Below are positions 43,961 to 53,493 of a stretch of 64,000 nucleotides of DNA, in pieces (positions within the stretch are counted from its first letter, which is position 1; every line of letters begins with the position of its first letter). A program made the position numbers and the translations under genes. The notes below the pieces were generated by a model. That model was not told where the DNA came from and ran no database searches. It was given only the letters and a program-made list of their open reading frames with translations. Source of the stretch: JBMOOG01 sp049324535 (GTDB lineage Bacteria; Pseudomonadota; Alphaproteobacteria; Rhodobacterales; Rhodobacteraceae); NCBI GenBank assembly GCA_049324535.1, contig JBMOOG010000028.1, positions 1-64,000 on the forward strand. Reading direction: 5' to 3'.

Positions 43961-44935
43961 TCAGGCGATGGCGTGGCGCGAGGCGCTGGCATAGCGCCCG
44001 GTCAGGTGGTGCTCGAGCTGGCGCTCGATGTCGGCCAGCATCGACGAGGCGCCGAGCCGGAAGAGGTCGGGGCGCAGCCAGTCGTTGCCGAGTTCCTCCT
44101 TCATCAGGATCTGCCAGGCGATGGCGTCCTTGGCAGCCTTCATCCCGCCGGCGGGCTTGAACCCGATCTGCATCCCGGTGCGGGCGCCGTAGTCCCTGAG
44201 CGCGCGCGCCATGACCAGGCTGACCGGAAGCGTGGCGTTGACGCCCTCCTTGCCGGTCGAGGTCTTGATGAAGTCGGCGCCGGCCTGCATGGCGACCATC
44301 GAGGCCTTGTAGACGTTGCGCAGCGTCCGCAGGTCACCGGTCGCGAGGATCGCCTTCAGATGCGCCGCCCCGCAGGCCTCGCGCATGCGCGCGACCTCGT
44401 CGTAAAGCGCCGCCCAGTCGCCGGACAGGACATGCGCGCGGGTGATGACGATGTCGATCTCGTCCGCGCCCTGATCGACCGCATAGCGGATCTCGGCGAG
44501 CCGCAGGTCGAGCGGCATGAGCCCCGCGGGAAAGCCGGTCGCGACCGAGGCGACCGGGATGCCCGAGCCCCGCAGCGCCTTCACCGCCGGCGCCACCATC
44601 GTCGGATAGACGCAGACCGCGCCGGTGGTCAGCTCTGACAGGCCGAGCCCGCGCAGGATCGTGTCCGAGACCGGCTGGCGCGCCTTGGCGCAGAGCCGCG
44701 CCACCCGATCCGGCGTGTCGTCGCCCGAAAGCGTGGTCAGATCCATGCAGCGCACCGCGTTCACCAGCCAGGCGGCCTGCCAGGCCTTCTTGACCGTCCG
44801 CCGCGTGGTGAGCGTCGCCGCGCGCCGTTCGGCCGCCGGCGTGTTGACCGCGACATGGTCGAACCAGTCGGTCTGGAGGGGTGTGCCCGGATTGCGCGGG
44901 TGATTGGCCGCCTGCGCGGCCGAGGTGTCGGACAT
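43961..44935 (-). CDS. deoC: Deoxyribose-phosphate aldolase
   Basis: A 324-residue DeoC that splits 2-deoxyribose 5-phosphate into glyceraldehyde 3-phosphate and acetaldehyde. The Schiff-base lysine is Lys224 in DFIKTSTGKEGVNATLP; the second active-site lysine is in IGFKPAGGMKAAKDA. The N-terminal 50 residues are longer than E. coli DeoC, as in other class II-like alphaproteobacterial forms. It is the first gene of a two-gene unit with the aldehyde dehydrogenase; no deoxyribokinase or nucleoside phosphorylase is in the window. Confidence 0.94.
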   Translation of the reverse strand: MSDTSAAQAANHPRNPGTPLQTDWFDHVAVNTPAAERRAATLTTRRTVKKAWQAAWLVNAVRCMDLTTLSGDDTPDRVARLCAKARQPVSDTILRGLGLSELTTGAVCVYPTMVAPAVKALRGSGIPVASVATGFPAGLMPLDLRLAEIRYAVDQGADEIDIVITRAHVLSGDWAALYDEVARMREACGAAHLKAILATGDLRTLRNVYKASMVAMQAGADFIKTSTGKEGVNATLPVSLVMARALRDYGARTGMQIGFKPAGGMKAAKDAIAWQILMKEELGNDWLRPDLFRLGASSMLADIERQLEHHLTGRYASASRHAIA

Positions 44936-45057
44936 TCGCGTCTCCTCCGCGCCGCTGTCGCGGTCGCGGGCCGGACGATAGCGGATCGGCCGGGGTCAGG
45001 CAACATGAAGACCTGACCATCCGGTCAAAATTCGGGACCGCCGGACGTCGGGCCGGG

Positions 45058-45118
45058 CCGGGGGCTGTCTGCCCCCGCGGCCTGCGGCCGCCCCCCGAGG
45101 ATATTTCGCCCAGCGAGA
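45058..45118 (-). repeat. Dispersed GC-rich hairpin element, copy 2
   Basis: On the minus strand it reads TCTCGCTGGGCGAAATATCC, then TCGGGGGGCGG and a GGGGGCAGACAGCCCCCGG hairpin. It matches copy 1 and copy 4 in order and spacing. It lies in the roughly 200-base gap between mtlK and deoC; it could end the polyol operon transcript. Confidence 0.65.
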
Positions 45119-45137
45119 GGTGCGGGCGCCCGGCGGA

Positions 45138-46610
45138 TCAGACGGCCAGATAGCGCGCGATCGCGGCCTGGCTGCCCCTGTCCCAGATCAGCGCGAGCCA
45201 GCGCCCGAAGGCCTCCGCCACATCCGCGTCGCGCCCGAGGTCGCCATAGACCTCGGTCATGGCCAGCCAGGCGGCGGGGCTGGACTTCGCCTCGGCCGCG
45301 CGGGCGGTCAGCCTGTCCCAGTTCGGATCGTTCGGCGCGATGGTCCGGCCCGCCTCGTCCGTGCCGAAGCAGTAGCGGCACCAGAGCGCCGAGAGCAGGA
45401 CCAGCCCCTCGGGCATCACCCCCCGCGCCCGCTGGTCGCGGATCGAGGGGACGATGAACTTGGGCTGGCGGTTCGACCCGTCGAGGCAGAGCCGGCGCAC
45501 CGTGTCGGCGACCTCGGGGTTCGAGAAGCGCTCGACGATGAGCCGCTTGTAGTCGCCGAGATCCTGGCCCGGCACCTCGGGCACGATCGGCACCACCTCG
45601 CGCGTGAGCACCGCGTCGAGGAAGGAACGGATCTGCGGATCAGCCATCGCCTCGTGGACATGGTCGATGCCGCGCAGGCCGCCGGGGTAGGCGATGATCG
45701 CGTGGCCGCCGTTCAGGATGCGGATCTTCATCGTCTCGAAGCGGTCGACCTGCGGGGTGAAGGTGACGCCGACCTTTTCCAGCGCGGGCCGGCCGGCCGG
45801 GAAGTTGTCCTCCATCACCCATTGCCGGAAGGGCTCGCAGGTGACGGGGGCGGCGTCGTCGATGCCGAAGGCGGCGGCCATGGCGCGCTCGCGCGGCCCG
45901 GTGGCGGGGGTGATGCGGTCGACCATCGAGTTCGGGAAGGCGACGTGGCCGGCGATCCAGTCGGCGAGGGCCGGATCGGTGAGCCGTGCGAGCCCCGTCA
46001 CCGCGTCGCGTGTGACCCGTCCGTTGTGCGGGACGTTGTCGCAGCACATCACGGTGAACGGGGCCGCCCCGGCCGCCCGGCGTGCCGAGAGTGCCGCGAC
46101 GATCGCGCCGAAGACGGTGGCCGGGGCGTCGGGGTGGGCCGCGTCGTGGCGGATGTCGGGATGGTCGGGGCTGAAGGTGCCGGTCTCGGGGTCGATGTAG
46201 TAGCCGCCCTCGGTCACGGTCAGCGACACGATGCGGATGGCGGGGTCGGTCATGGCGGCGACGAGGGCGGCGTTGCCGGACTCGACCGGGACAAATCCGG
46301 TCATCGCGCCGATCACCCGCGCCCGGTGCGCGCCGGGAGCGAGTTCGATAACCGAGGACATCCAGTCCTGCCCCATGAGCGCCTCGCGCATGCGCGCGTC
46401 GCCCTCGCGCACGCCGGCGCCGAGGATCGCCCAGTCGTGGTCCTCGCCCAGCGCGAAGAGGTCGTCGAGATAGACCGCCTGATGGGCGCGGTGAAAGTTG
46501 CCGCAGCCGACATGGACGATGCCGGGCCGCAGCCCGGCCCGGTCGTAGCCGGGAACCGCGACGCGGGCGGCGAGAGCCCCGAGATTCATCCGGTTGAGTT
46601 TGGTTCCCAT
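45138..46610 (-). CDS. mtlK: Mannitol 2-dehydrogenase (polyol dehydrogenase, long chain)
   Basis: A 490-residue NAD-dependent long-chain mannitol dehydrogenase family protein that oxidises D-mannitol to fructose and related polyols. IVHVGCGNFHRAHQAVYLDDL is the NAD-binding start; FPNSMVDRITPATG and CEPFRQWVMEDNFPAGRPALEKVGV are family signatures. The catalytic lysine region is MKIRILNGGHAIIAYPG. It resembles Rhodobacter sphaeroides MtlK in length and context, the last gene of the smo operon. Mannonate or arabinitol oxidation are alternatives. Confidence 0.9.
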   Translation of the reverse strand: MGTKLNRMNLGALAARVAVPGYDRAGLRPGIVHVGCGNFHRAHQAVYLDDLFALGEDHDWAILGAGVREGDARMREALMGQDWMSSVIELAPGAHRARVIGAMTGFVPVESGNAALVAAMTDPAIRIVSLTVTEGGYYIDPETGTFSPDHPDIRHDAAHPDAPATVFGAIVAALSARRAAGAAPFTVMCCDNVPHNGRVTRDAVTGLARLTDPALADWIAGHVAFPNSMVDRITPATGPRERAMAAAFGIDDAAPVTCEPFRQWVMEDNFPAGRPALEKVGVTFTPQVDRFETMKIRILNGGHAIIAYPGGLRGIDHVHEAMADPQIRSFLDAVLTREVVPIVPEVPGQDLGDYKRLIVERFSNPEVADTVRRLCLDGSNRQPKFIVPSIRDQRARGVMPEGLVLLSALWCRYCFGTDEAGRTIAPNDPNWDRLTARAAEAKSSPAAWLAMTEVYGDLGRDADVAEAFGRWLALIWDRGSQAAIARYLAV

Positions 46611-46622
46611 CGTGCCTGTCCT

Positions 46623-47414
46623 TCAAAGCGTGCGGAGCATTCCGCCATCGACGTGGTAGGTCGAGCCGACCGAGTAGCTCGCCCGGTCCGAGCAGAGGAA
46701 CACCATGAAATCGGCCAGTTCCTCGACCGTGCCGAAGCGGCGGATCGGCGCGTGCTCGTCGGCCACGGACTGCAGATAGCCCTCCCAGTCGCCGCCCGTG
46801 GGCCCGGACAGCTGCCGGGCGGTCTTGATCCAGTCCGGGGTGAGGATGAGGCCGGGGTTGACCGCGTTCACCCGGATGCCGTCCTTCACGAATTCGGTCG
46901 CCATGGTCTTGGACAGCATCAGGAGCGCGGCCTTGGTCACGTTGTAGATCGGTTCGTACCAGAGCGGCTGGACGGCGCAGATCGAAGCGTTGTTGAGGAT
47001 CGCGGGCCCGCGGCCCCGCGCCTTCATGCCGGGCACGAGGCCGCGGGCGATCCGCACCGCCGCCATGACATGCAGGTCCCAGTAGGCCTGCCATTTCGCG
47101 TCCGGCGCCTCGAGGATCGTCTCGTTCGACCCGGTGCCGGCGTTGTTCACCAGGATGTCGGTGCCCCCGAGCGCGTCCACCGCGGCAACCAGCGCCGCGC
47201 AGCCCTCGGCCGTGGCCACATCGCAGGCCACCGCCACCGCCTGGGCGCCGAAGTCCGCGGCAATGGCGGCGGCGGCCTCGTCGGCCCGGGCGCCATCGCG
47301 CGCCGCGATCACCACCGACGCCCCTTCGCGGGCAAAGGCGCGCGCGACGCCCAGCCCGATGCCGACACTGCCGCCGGTGATCACCGCCCTCTTGCCGGAA
47401 AGTCCCAGGTCCAT
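46623..47414 (-). CDS. Short-chain dehydrogenase/reductase in the polyol operon
   Basis: A 263-residue classical SDR. The NAD(P) motif is TGGSVGIGLGVA near residue 14, NNAG is in ILVNNAGTGSN, and the catalytic triad is Ser in ILNNASICAVQPL and YxxxK in YNVTKAALL. The C-terminal part ends in GSTYHVDGGMLRTL. It is one base after smoS stop and 12 bases before mtlK, so it belongs to the operon. It is different from smoS, and I do not recall it in the described R. sphaeroides operon; its substrate is unknown, plausibly another polyol or sugar acid. Confidence 0.85.
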   Translation of the reverse strand: MDLGLSGKRAVITGGSVGIGLGVARAFAREGASVVIAARDGARADEAAAAIAADFGAQAVAVACDVATAEGCAALVAAVDALGGTDILVNNAGTGSNETILEAPDAKWQAYWDLHVMAAVRIARGLVPGMKARGRGPAILNNASICAVQPLWYEPIYNVTKAALLMLSKTMATEFVKDGIRVNAVNPGLILTPDWIKTARQLSGPTGGDWEGYLQSVADEHAPIRRFGTVEELADFMVFLCSDRASYSVGSTYHVDGGMLRTL

Positions 47415-47415
47415 C

Positions 47416-48182
47416 TCAGCTCATCCAGTTGCCGCCGTCGACGTTGTAGGTCTGCGCGACGATGTAGCGGGCCTCGTCGGTCGCGAGGAAGATCGCCATG
47501 CCGGTCAGGTCCTCGGCCCGTCCCATGCGCCCGAAGGGCACGGCGGCGCCCACCTCGCGCTTTTTCTGGCCCGGCGCCTTGCCTTCGTATTTCGCGAAGA
47601 AGGCATCGACCCCGTCCCAGTGCTCGCCATCGACCACGCCCGGCGCGATCGCGTTCACGTTGATCCCGTGGCGGATCAGGTTCAGCCCGGCCGACTGGGT
47701 CAGCGAAATGACGGCGGCCTTGGTGGCGCAATAGACCGCCACCAGGGATTCGCCCCGGCGGCCCGCCTGGCTGGCCATGTTGATGATCGTCCCGCCCTGT
47801 CCGCGCGCGATCATGTGCCGCGCCGCGGCCTGAAGGCAGAAGAGCGTGCCGGCGACATTGACGGCAAAGAGCCTCTCGTAGTCGGCGCGGTCGATCTCGA
47901 CGATGGGGGCCGCGCTGAACAGCGCCGCGTTGTTGATGAGGATGTCGAGCTTGCCCATCCGCCCGATCGCCTCGGCGAAGGCCGCGTCGATGCTGTCCTG
48001 CCGGGTCACGTCCAGCGCCACCGCATGGGCGCCGGGGCCAAGGGCCTCGGCCGACGTTCGCGCTGCTTCAACGTTGATGTCGGCGATGCAGACCTCGGCG
48101 CCCTCGGCCAGATAGGCCCGCGCGAAGGCAAGGCCGATGCCGCGGGCCGCACCGGTGATGAGGGCGGATTTCCCCTTCAGCC

Positions 48183-48186
<4 letters not shown>
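47416..48186 (-). CDS. smoS: Sorbitol dehydrogenase (SDR family)
   Basis: A 256-residue SDR, the same length as the characterised R. sphaeroides SmoS (D-sorbitol to D-fructose, also galactitol and L-iditol). The NAD motif is TGAARGIGLAFA, the ADINVEAA aspartate favours NAD, the triad is Ser in INMASQAGRRGES and YCATKAAV, and the C-terminus is YNVDGGNWMS. The ATG overlaps the upstream smoK stop by four bases. The open frame extends into smoK as a shadow and was not used. Confidence 0.93.
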
Positions 48187-49175
<989 letters not shown>

Positions 49176-49182
49176 GGGTTCC

Positions 49183-50013
49183 TCACTTCACCGCGCCGAA
49201 GGTCAGGCCGCGCACGAGTTGCTTCTGGCTGAACCAGCCAAGGATCAGGATCGGCAGGATGGCCATGGCCGAGGCCGCCGAGAGTTTCGCGTAGAACAGG
49301 CCCTGCGGCGCCGAGAAGCTGGCGATGAAGGCCGACAGGGGCGCCGCCTTGGTGGTGGTGAGCGTGATCGTCCAGAACGCCTCGTTCCAGGCGAGGATCA
49401 CGTTCAGCAGCATCGTGGACGCGATCCCCGGCACCGCCATCGGCGTGAGCACATGCAGGATCTCGTTCCAGAGGTTCGCCCCGTCCATCCGCGCGGCTTC
49501 GAGGATCTCGCCGGGGATTTCCTTGAAATAGGTGTAGAGCATCCAGACGATGATCGGCAGGTTCATCAGCATCAGCGCGAGGATGAGCCCGATCCTGGTG
49601 TCGAAAAGCCCGGTGCGCTGGAAGAGCAGGTAGATCGGGATCATCACCGCGACCGCCGGCATCATCTTGGTGGACAGCATCCACATCAGCAGGTCCTTGG
49701 TGCGCCGCGCGGGCACGAAGGCCATGGCCCAGGCGGAGGGGATCGCGACCACAAGCCCGAGAAGGGTCGAGCCGACCGAGATCACCACCGAGTTCCAGAA
49801 GAACCGCGGATAGTCCGACCGCGCCCAGACCTCGGCGTAGTTCTCGAACGTCCAGTCGGCCGAGAGGAGCTGCGGCGGCGATGCGACGGCCGAGGCTTCG
49901 GTCTTGAAGCTGGTCAGCAGCATCCAGAGCACCGGGAAGAAGATCGCGAGCGCGACGGACCAGGCGGCGACCGTGGTCAGAAGCTGGCGGCGGGGCGTGA
50001 CGGCGCGGGCCAT
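49183..50013 (-). CDS. smoG: Polyol ABC transporter permease
   Basis: A 276-residue permease of the MalG type with six helices. The EAA loop is KEIPGEILEAARMDGANLWNEILHVLTPMAVPG. The periplasmic PPQLLSADWTFENYAEVW segment after helix I is typical for this position. The start is preceded by GGAGG. It is seven bases upstream of smoK. Confidence 0.93.
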   Translation of the reverse strand: MARAVTPRRQLLTTVAAWSVALAIFFPVLWMLLTSFKTEASAVASPPQLLSADWTFENYAEVWARSDYPRFFWNSVVISVGSTLLGLVVAIPSAWAMAFVPARRTKDLLMWMLSTKMMPAVAVMIPIYLLFQRTGLFDTRIGLILALMLMNLPIIVWMLYTYFKEIPGEILEAARMDGANLWNEILHVLTPMAVPGIASTMLLNVILAWNEAFWTITLTTTKAAPLSAFIASFSAPQGLFYAKLSAASAMAILPILILGWFSQKQLVRGLTFGAVK

Positions 50014-50029
50014 GGGTCTGTCCTCCGGG

Positions 50030-50902
50030 TCAGGCGTCGAGGTTCTTGCCGATGCCGCGCATCAGGAAGACCGCGACGATGTTGGCGAGGATCACGGCGA
50101 TGATCCCTCCGGCGGCGGCCCGACCGATGTCCTTGGCCACGATCGCCTGCTTGAAGATCATGTAGGGAAGCGTGGTCGAGGCCGATCCGGGCCCGCCCTG
50201 CGTGGTGGTGTAGATCTCGCCGAAGATGCCCAGAAGGAAGATCGTCTCGATCAGGACCACCACGGTGATCGCCCGGTAGAGATGCGGCAGGATGATGTGG
50301 CGGAACCGCGCCAGGGGGGATGCCCCGTCCATCTCGGCCGCCTCCAGCTGTTCGGACGACAGGGATTGCAGGGCGGTAAGAAGGATCAGGGTCGCGAAGG
50401 GCAGCCATTCCCAGGCGACGATCGCAATGACCGAGGGCATCGGGTGCTGTTCGAGAAACAGGATCGGCTGCGCGCCGAAACCGCGCGCGATGGCCGCGAA
50501 GAGCCCGTTCTGCGGGTGCATGAACAGGTTTTCCCAGATCGAGGCGGCCACCGGCGGCATTACGAAGAAGGGTGCGATCACGAGGATACGCAGGAACCCC
50601 TGCCCCTTGACCGGCTGGTCGATGAGCAGCGCGATCAGCACGCCGAGCACGACGGTGATGACCAGGACGCCGCCGACCAGCGCCAGCGTGTTGACGAGCG
50701 CGAGCCAGAAATCCGGGGCCTTGAGAAACCAGGTGTAGTTGGCGAACCCGACCCAGCCTGTCCGGTCGGGCGAGAGGAGCCGGTAGAACCGGAACGAGAA
50801 GTAGAGCGTCATCGCCAGGGGCACGATCATCCAGACGAAGAGCAGGAGGACCGAGGGCGCGACCATCAGCCGGGCGGCCGTGCGGGTGGATTGCGTGGAC
50901 AT
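50030..50902 (-). CDS. smoF: Polyol ABC transporter permease
   Basis: A 290-residue permease of the MalF type with six helices. MVAPSVLLLFVWMIVPLAMTLYFSFRFYRLL is the N-terminal helix; FANYTWFLKAPDFWLALVNTL follows it, and the EAA loop is LSSEQLEAAEMDGASPLARFRHIILPHLYRA. ATG 50902 is preferred over the in-frame TTG at 50908, with GGAGAG upstream. It partners with SmoG. Confidence 0.93.
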   Translation of the reverse strand: MSTQSTRTAARLMVAPSVLLLFVWMIVPLAMTLYFSFRFYRLLSPDRTGWVGFANYTWFLKAPDFWLALVNTLALVGGVLVITVVLGVLIALLIDQPVKGQGFLRILVIAPFFVMPPVAASIWENLFMHPQNGLFAAIARGFGAQPILFLEQHPMPSVIAIVAWEWLPFATLILLTALQSLSSEQLEAAEMDGASPLARFRHIILPHLYRAITVVVLIETIFLLGIFGEIYTTTQGGPGSASTTLPYMIFKQAIVAKDIGRAAAGGIIAVILANIVAVFLMRGIGKNLDA

Positions 50903-51033
50903 GGGCAACTCTCCGGATCGGGGGCCGGCGCCGGTCAGGGGGGCGGCCGGGGCCGGCAGGCGGACCGTCTGCGGTCGGCAGAAAGGCCCGCACCCGGCGA
51001 GAAGGAGACCCGGGCGCGGACAGTCTGGGAGAG

Positions 51034-51062
51034 GGCGGAGCCGGCCGGGAGCCGGCCCCGCC
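51034..51062 (-). terminator. Hairpin between smoE and smoF (likely attenuator)
   Basis: A 12-bp stem with one wobble (GGCGGAGCCGGC at 51034-51045 with GCCGGCCCCGCC at 51051-51062) and a five-base loop starts seven bases after the smoE stop, in a 166-base gap. Such hairpins after binding-protein genes usually stabilise that part of the mRNA or reduce readthrough, giving more binding protein than permease. Confidence 0.65.
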
Positions 51063-51068
51063 TGCGCA

Positions 51069-52382
51069 TCACTTGATGTAGCCGGCCGCGGTCATCTCGT
51101 CGGTGGTCGCGGCCTGGGCCTCGGCCAGCGCCTCGTCGGCGGTCTTCTGGCCGGCGAGCGCGGCCGAGAAGATCTCGCCCACGGTGGTGCCGATGCCCTG
51201 GAATTCCGGGATCGCCACGAACTGCACGCCGACATAGGGCACGGGCTTCACTGTCGGATGGGTCGGATCAGCCGAGTTGATGCTGTCGAGCGTCATCTTG
51301 GCGAACGGAACCTTCTGGTATTCCGGGTTCGCATAGAGCGACTTGCGGGTGCCCGGCGGCACGTTGGCCCAGCCCTCCTTCGACGCGACCAGCGCGAGGT
51401 AGTCCTTGTTCGTCGCCCAGTCGATGAAGGTCTTTGCCGCCTCCTGGCTCTTGGACGAGGTCGGGATCGCCAGCGACCAGGCCCAGAGCCAGTTGCCGCG
51501 CTTGCCGAGCCCGTTGTCGGGGGCGAGCGCGAAGCCCACCTTGTCGGCCACGGTGGAATCCTTCGGGTTGGTCACGAAGGAGGCTGCAACGGTGGCGTCG
51601 ATCCACATGCCGCACTTGCCCTGCTGGAACAGCGTCAGGTTCTCGTTGAAGCCGTTGTTCGACGCGCCGGGAGGCCCGTATTCGTTCATCAGCTTCAGAT
51701 AGGTGTCGAGCGTGGCCTTCCACTCCGGCTGGTCGAACTGCGGCTTCCAGGCCTCATCGAACCAGCGGGCGCCGAACGAGTTGGACATGGCGGTCAGGAA
51801 GGCCATGTTCTCACCCCAGCCGGCCTTGCCGCGCAGGCAGATGCCGTACTGTTCCTTCGCCTTGTCGGTCATCGCGGCCGCGGCCTTCTCGATGTCGGCC
51901 CAGGTGGGCGCGTCCGGCATGGTCAGGCCGGCGGCCTCCATCAGGTCCTTGCGATACATGACCATCGAGGACTCGCCGTAGAAGGGCGAGGCGTAGAGGT
52001 TGCCATCGACGGTCAGGCCGCCCCGGATCGCGGGCAGGAGATCGTCGACGTCATACTCTGCCGGCAGGTCGTTCAGGCTGACCAGCCAGCCCTGCTTGCC
52101 CCAGATCGGAACCTCGTAGGTGCCGATGGTCAGCACGTCGTACTGGCCGCCACCCGTGGCGATGTCGGTGGTCACGTTCTGGCGCAGGACGTTTTCCTCC
52201 AGCGTCACCCATTCGACCTTGATGTCGGGGTGCTTGGCGTAGAAGTCGTCCATCAGGCCCTGCATGCGGACCATGTCGCCGTTGTTCACGGTGGCGACGG
52301 TGATCGTGGTCTCGGCCGAGGCGGCCGCGGCAAACGCGCCGACAGCGCACGCGCCGAGAAGCGCGCGGATCGTCGAAGTCAT
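51069..52382 (-). CDS. smoE: Polyol ABC transporter substrate-binding protein
   Basis: A 437-residue periplasmic binding protein of SBP family 1 with a signal peptide (MTSTIRALLGACAVGAFAAAASA-ET). The mature part has VATVNNGDMVRMQGLMDDFYAKHPDIKVEWV and the typical family layout. Length and context agree with SmoE, the sorbitol/mannitol binding protein. It is the first gene after the regulated promoter; GGGAGG lies five bases before the ATG. Confidence 0.93.
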   Translation of the reverse strand: MTSTIRALLGACAVGAFAAAASAETTITVATVNNGDMVRMQGLMDDFYAKHPDIKVEWVTLEENVLRQNVTTDIATGGGQYDVLTIGTYEVPIWGKQGWLVSLNDLPAEYDVDDLLPAIRGGLTVDGNLYASPFYGESSMVMYRKDLMEAAGLTMPDAPTWADIEKAAAAMTDKAKEQYGICLRGKAGWGENMAFLTAMSNSFGARWFDEAWKPQFDQPEWKATLDTYLKLMNEYGPPGASNNGFNENLTLFQQGKCGMWIDATVAASFVTNPKDSTVADKVGFALAPDNGLGKRGNWLWAWSLAIPTSSKSQEAAKTFIDWATNKDYLALVASKEGWANVPPGTRKSLYANPEYQKVPFAKMTLDSINSADPTHPTVKPVPYVGVQFVAIPEFQGIGTTVGEIFSAALAGQKTADEALAEAQAATTDEMTAAGYIK

Positions 52383-52401
52383 GTATTCCTCCCTTGCAAT
52401 A

Positions 52402-52435
52402 TGAGCATCTGCTCATTGCGTGAGTAATTATTCAC
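52402..52435 (-). promoter_or_regulatory. Twin palindromes upstream of smoE (likely SorC-type operators)
   Basis: A perfect inverted repeat TGAGCA-TC-TGCTCA at 52402-52415 and a near-perfect GTGAGTAATTATTCAC at 52420-52435 (14 of 16 positions symmetric) have centres 19 bp apart. They lie 20-53 bases before the smoE start and 113 bases downstream of the SorC-family gene's stop, so a promoter must lie here or just upstream. The SorC-type regulator is the natural ligand. Confidence 0.65.
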
Positions 52436-52548
52436 ACCGGATGACGATTCCGTCAACGGCAAAACTCGCCGCCTTGGCGCACGAAACCGACAGGGCGCGT
52501 CGCCGCGAGGCCGCGCGCATCAGACGGGTCGGACAGGGTCGGAAGGGA

Positions 52549-53493
52549 TCAGCCGAGCAGGGCGGTGGCCGTCGGCTCGTCGGTGACAAGCCCGTTCAGG
52601 ATGCGGCCGGCCAGCGCGGCCCGCAGGGCGGGCACCTTCGTGGGACCGGCGGCAATGCCGATGACGGGATGCGGCGACTGCGGCTCGACCCGCACCCCGC
52701 CGACGCGTTCGTTGGTCCCAGTCTCGAAATAGCGGCCCTGATCGTCATAGACCCAGCCCGCGACCTCGCCGGCCGCCCCGCGGTCCTGCATGGTGCGCAG
52801 CTGCGAATCCGACAGGAAGCCGTCCTTGTGCAAGGGCGCGTCCTCGCCCATCTGGCCCACGCCGACGAAGGTCACGTCGGCCGAGCGCGCGAGCGCGACC
52901 ACTTCGCGCACGACGCGCAGACCGTGGAACATCGCCCGTTCCGCCGGCGTGTCGGACAGCACCGGCACCGGCATCGGGAAATGCGGCGCGCGCACCTTGT
53001 CGGCGATGCGCATGATGACGTCGAAGAAGCTCGCCGATCCGTCCGGCGCGATGTTGCCGATCAGGCTGACGATGCGGTGCTGGGGGGCCTCGACCGGGGC
53101 CAGCGCCTCGACCGCCGAACGCAGCGCCCGGCCGGTACCGAGCGCGATGGTCAGCGGCTCGGGCCGGCGCAGGAAGGATTCGATGAGCGCCGCCGCCGGC
53201 CCGGCGATGGCCCGGTTCGGATCGGCCCCAGCCCCGAGCGAGGGCGCGACGCGGCAGTGACCGAGGTGGTAGCGCCGGGCGAGTTCCGCCTCGAGCCGCA
53301 GGCAGGACGCGATCGGGTGGTTGAGCCGCACCTGGATCAGCCCTTCGGTCATCGCGCGCGCCACGAGCCTCTGGGCCCTCTGGCGCGACACCCCGAGTTC
53401 CGACGCGATCTGGTCCTGCGTCAGCCCGCCGACATAGTAGAGCCACCCGGCGCGCGCGGCCTCGTCATCCAGGCTGACGGCTGGGTCGGTCAT
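52549..53493 (-). CDS. SorC/DeoR-type sugar-binding transcriptional regulator
   Basis: A 314-residue regulator. The N-terminal helix-turn-helix is GGLTQDQIASELGVSRQRAQRLVARAM near residues 22-48. The rest is the SorC sugar-phosphate-binding domain (ALGTGRALRSAVEAL, VSLIGNIAPDGS, VTFVGVGQMGED, VIGIAAGPTKVPALRAAL). It corresponds by position to the regulator of the Rhodobacter polyol operon, and would respond to a polyol or its phosphate. The ATG overlaps the upstream HAD gene stop by four bases. Confidence 0.92.
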   Translation of the reverse strand: MTDPAVSLDDEAARAGWLYYVGGLTQDQIASELGVSRQRAQRLVARAMTEGLIQVRLNHPIASCLRLEAELARRYHLGHCRVAPSLGAGADPNRAIAGPAAALIESFLRRPEPLTIALGTGRALRSAVEALAPVEAPQHRIVSLIGNIAPDGSASFFDVIMRIADKVRAPHFPMPVPVLSDTPAERAMFHGLRVVREVVALARSADVTFVGVGQMGEDAPLHKDGFLSDSQLRTMQDRGAAGEVAGWVYDDQGRYFETGTNERVGGVRVEPQSPHPVIGIAAGPTKVPALRAALAGRILNGLVTDEPTATALLG

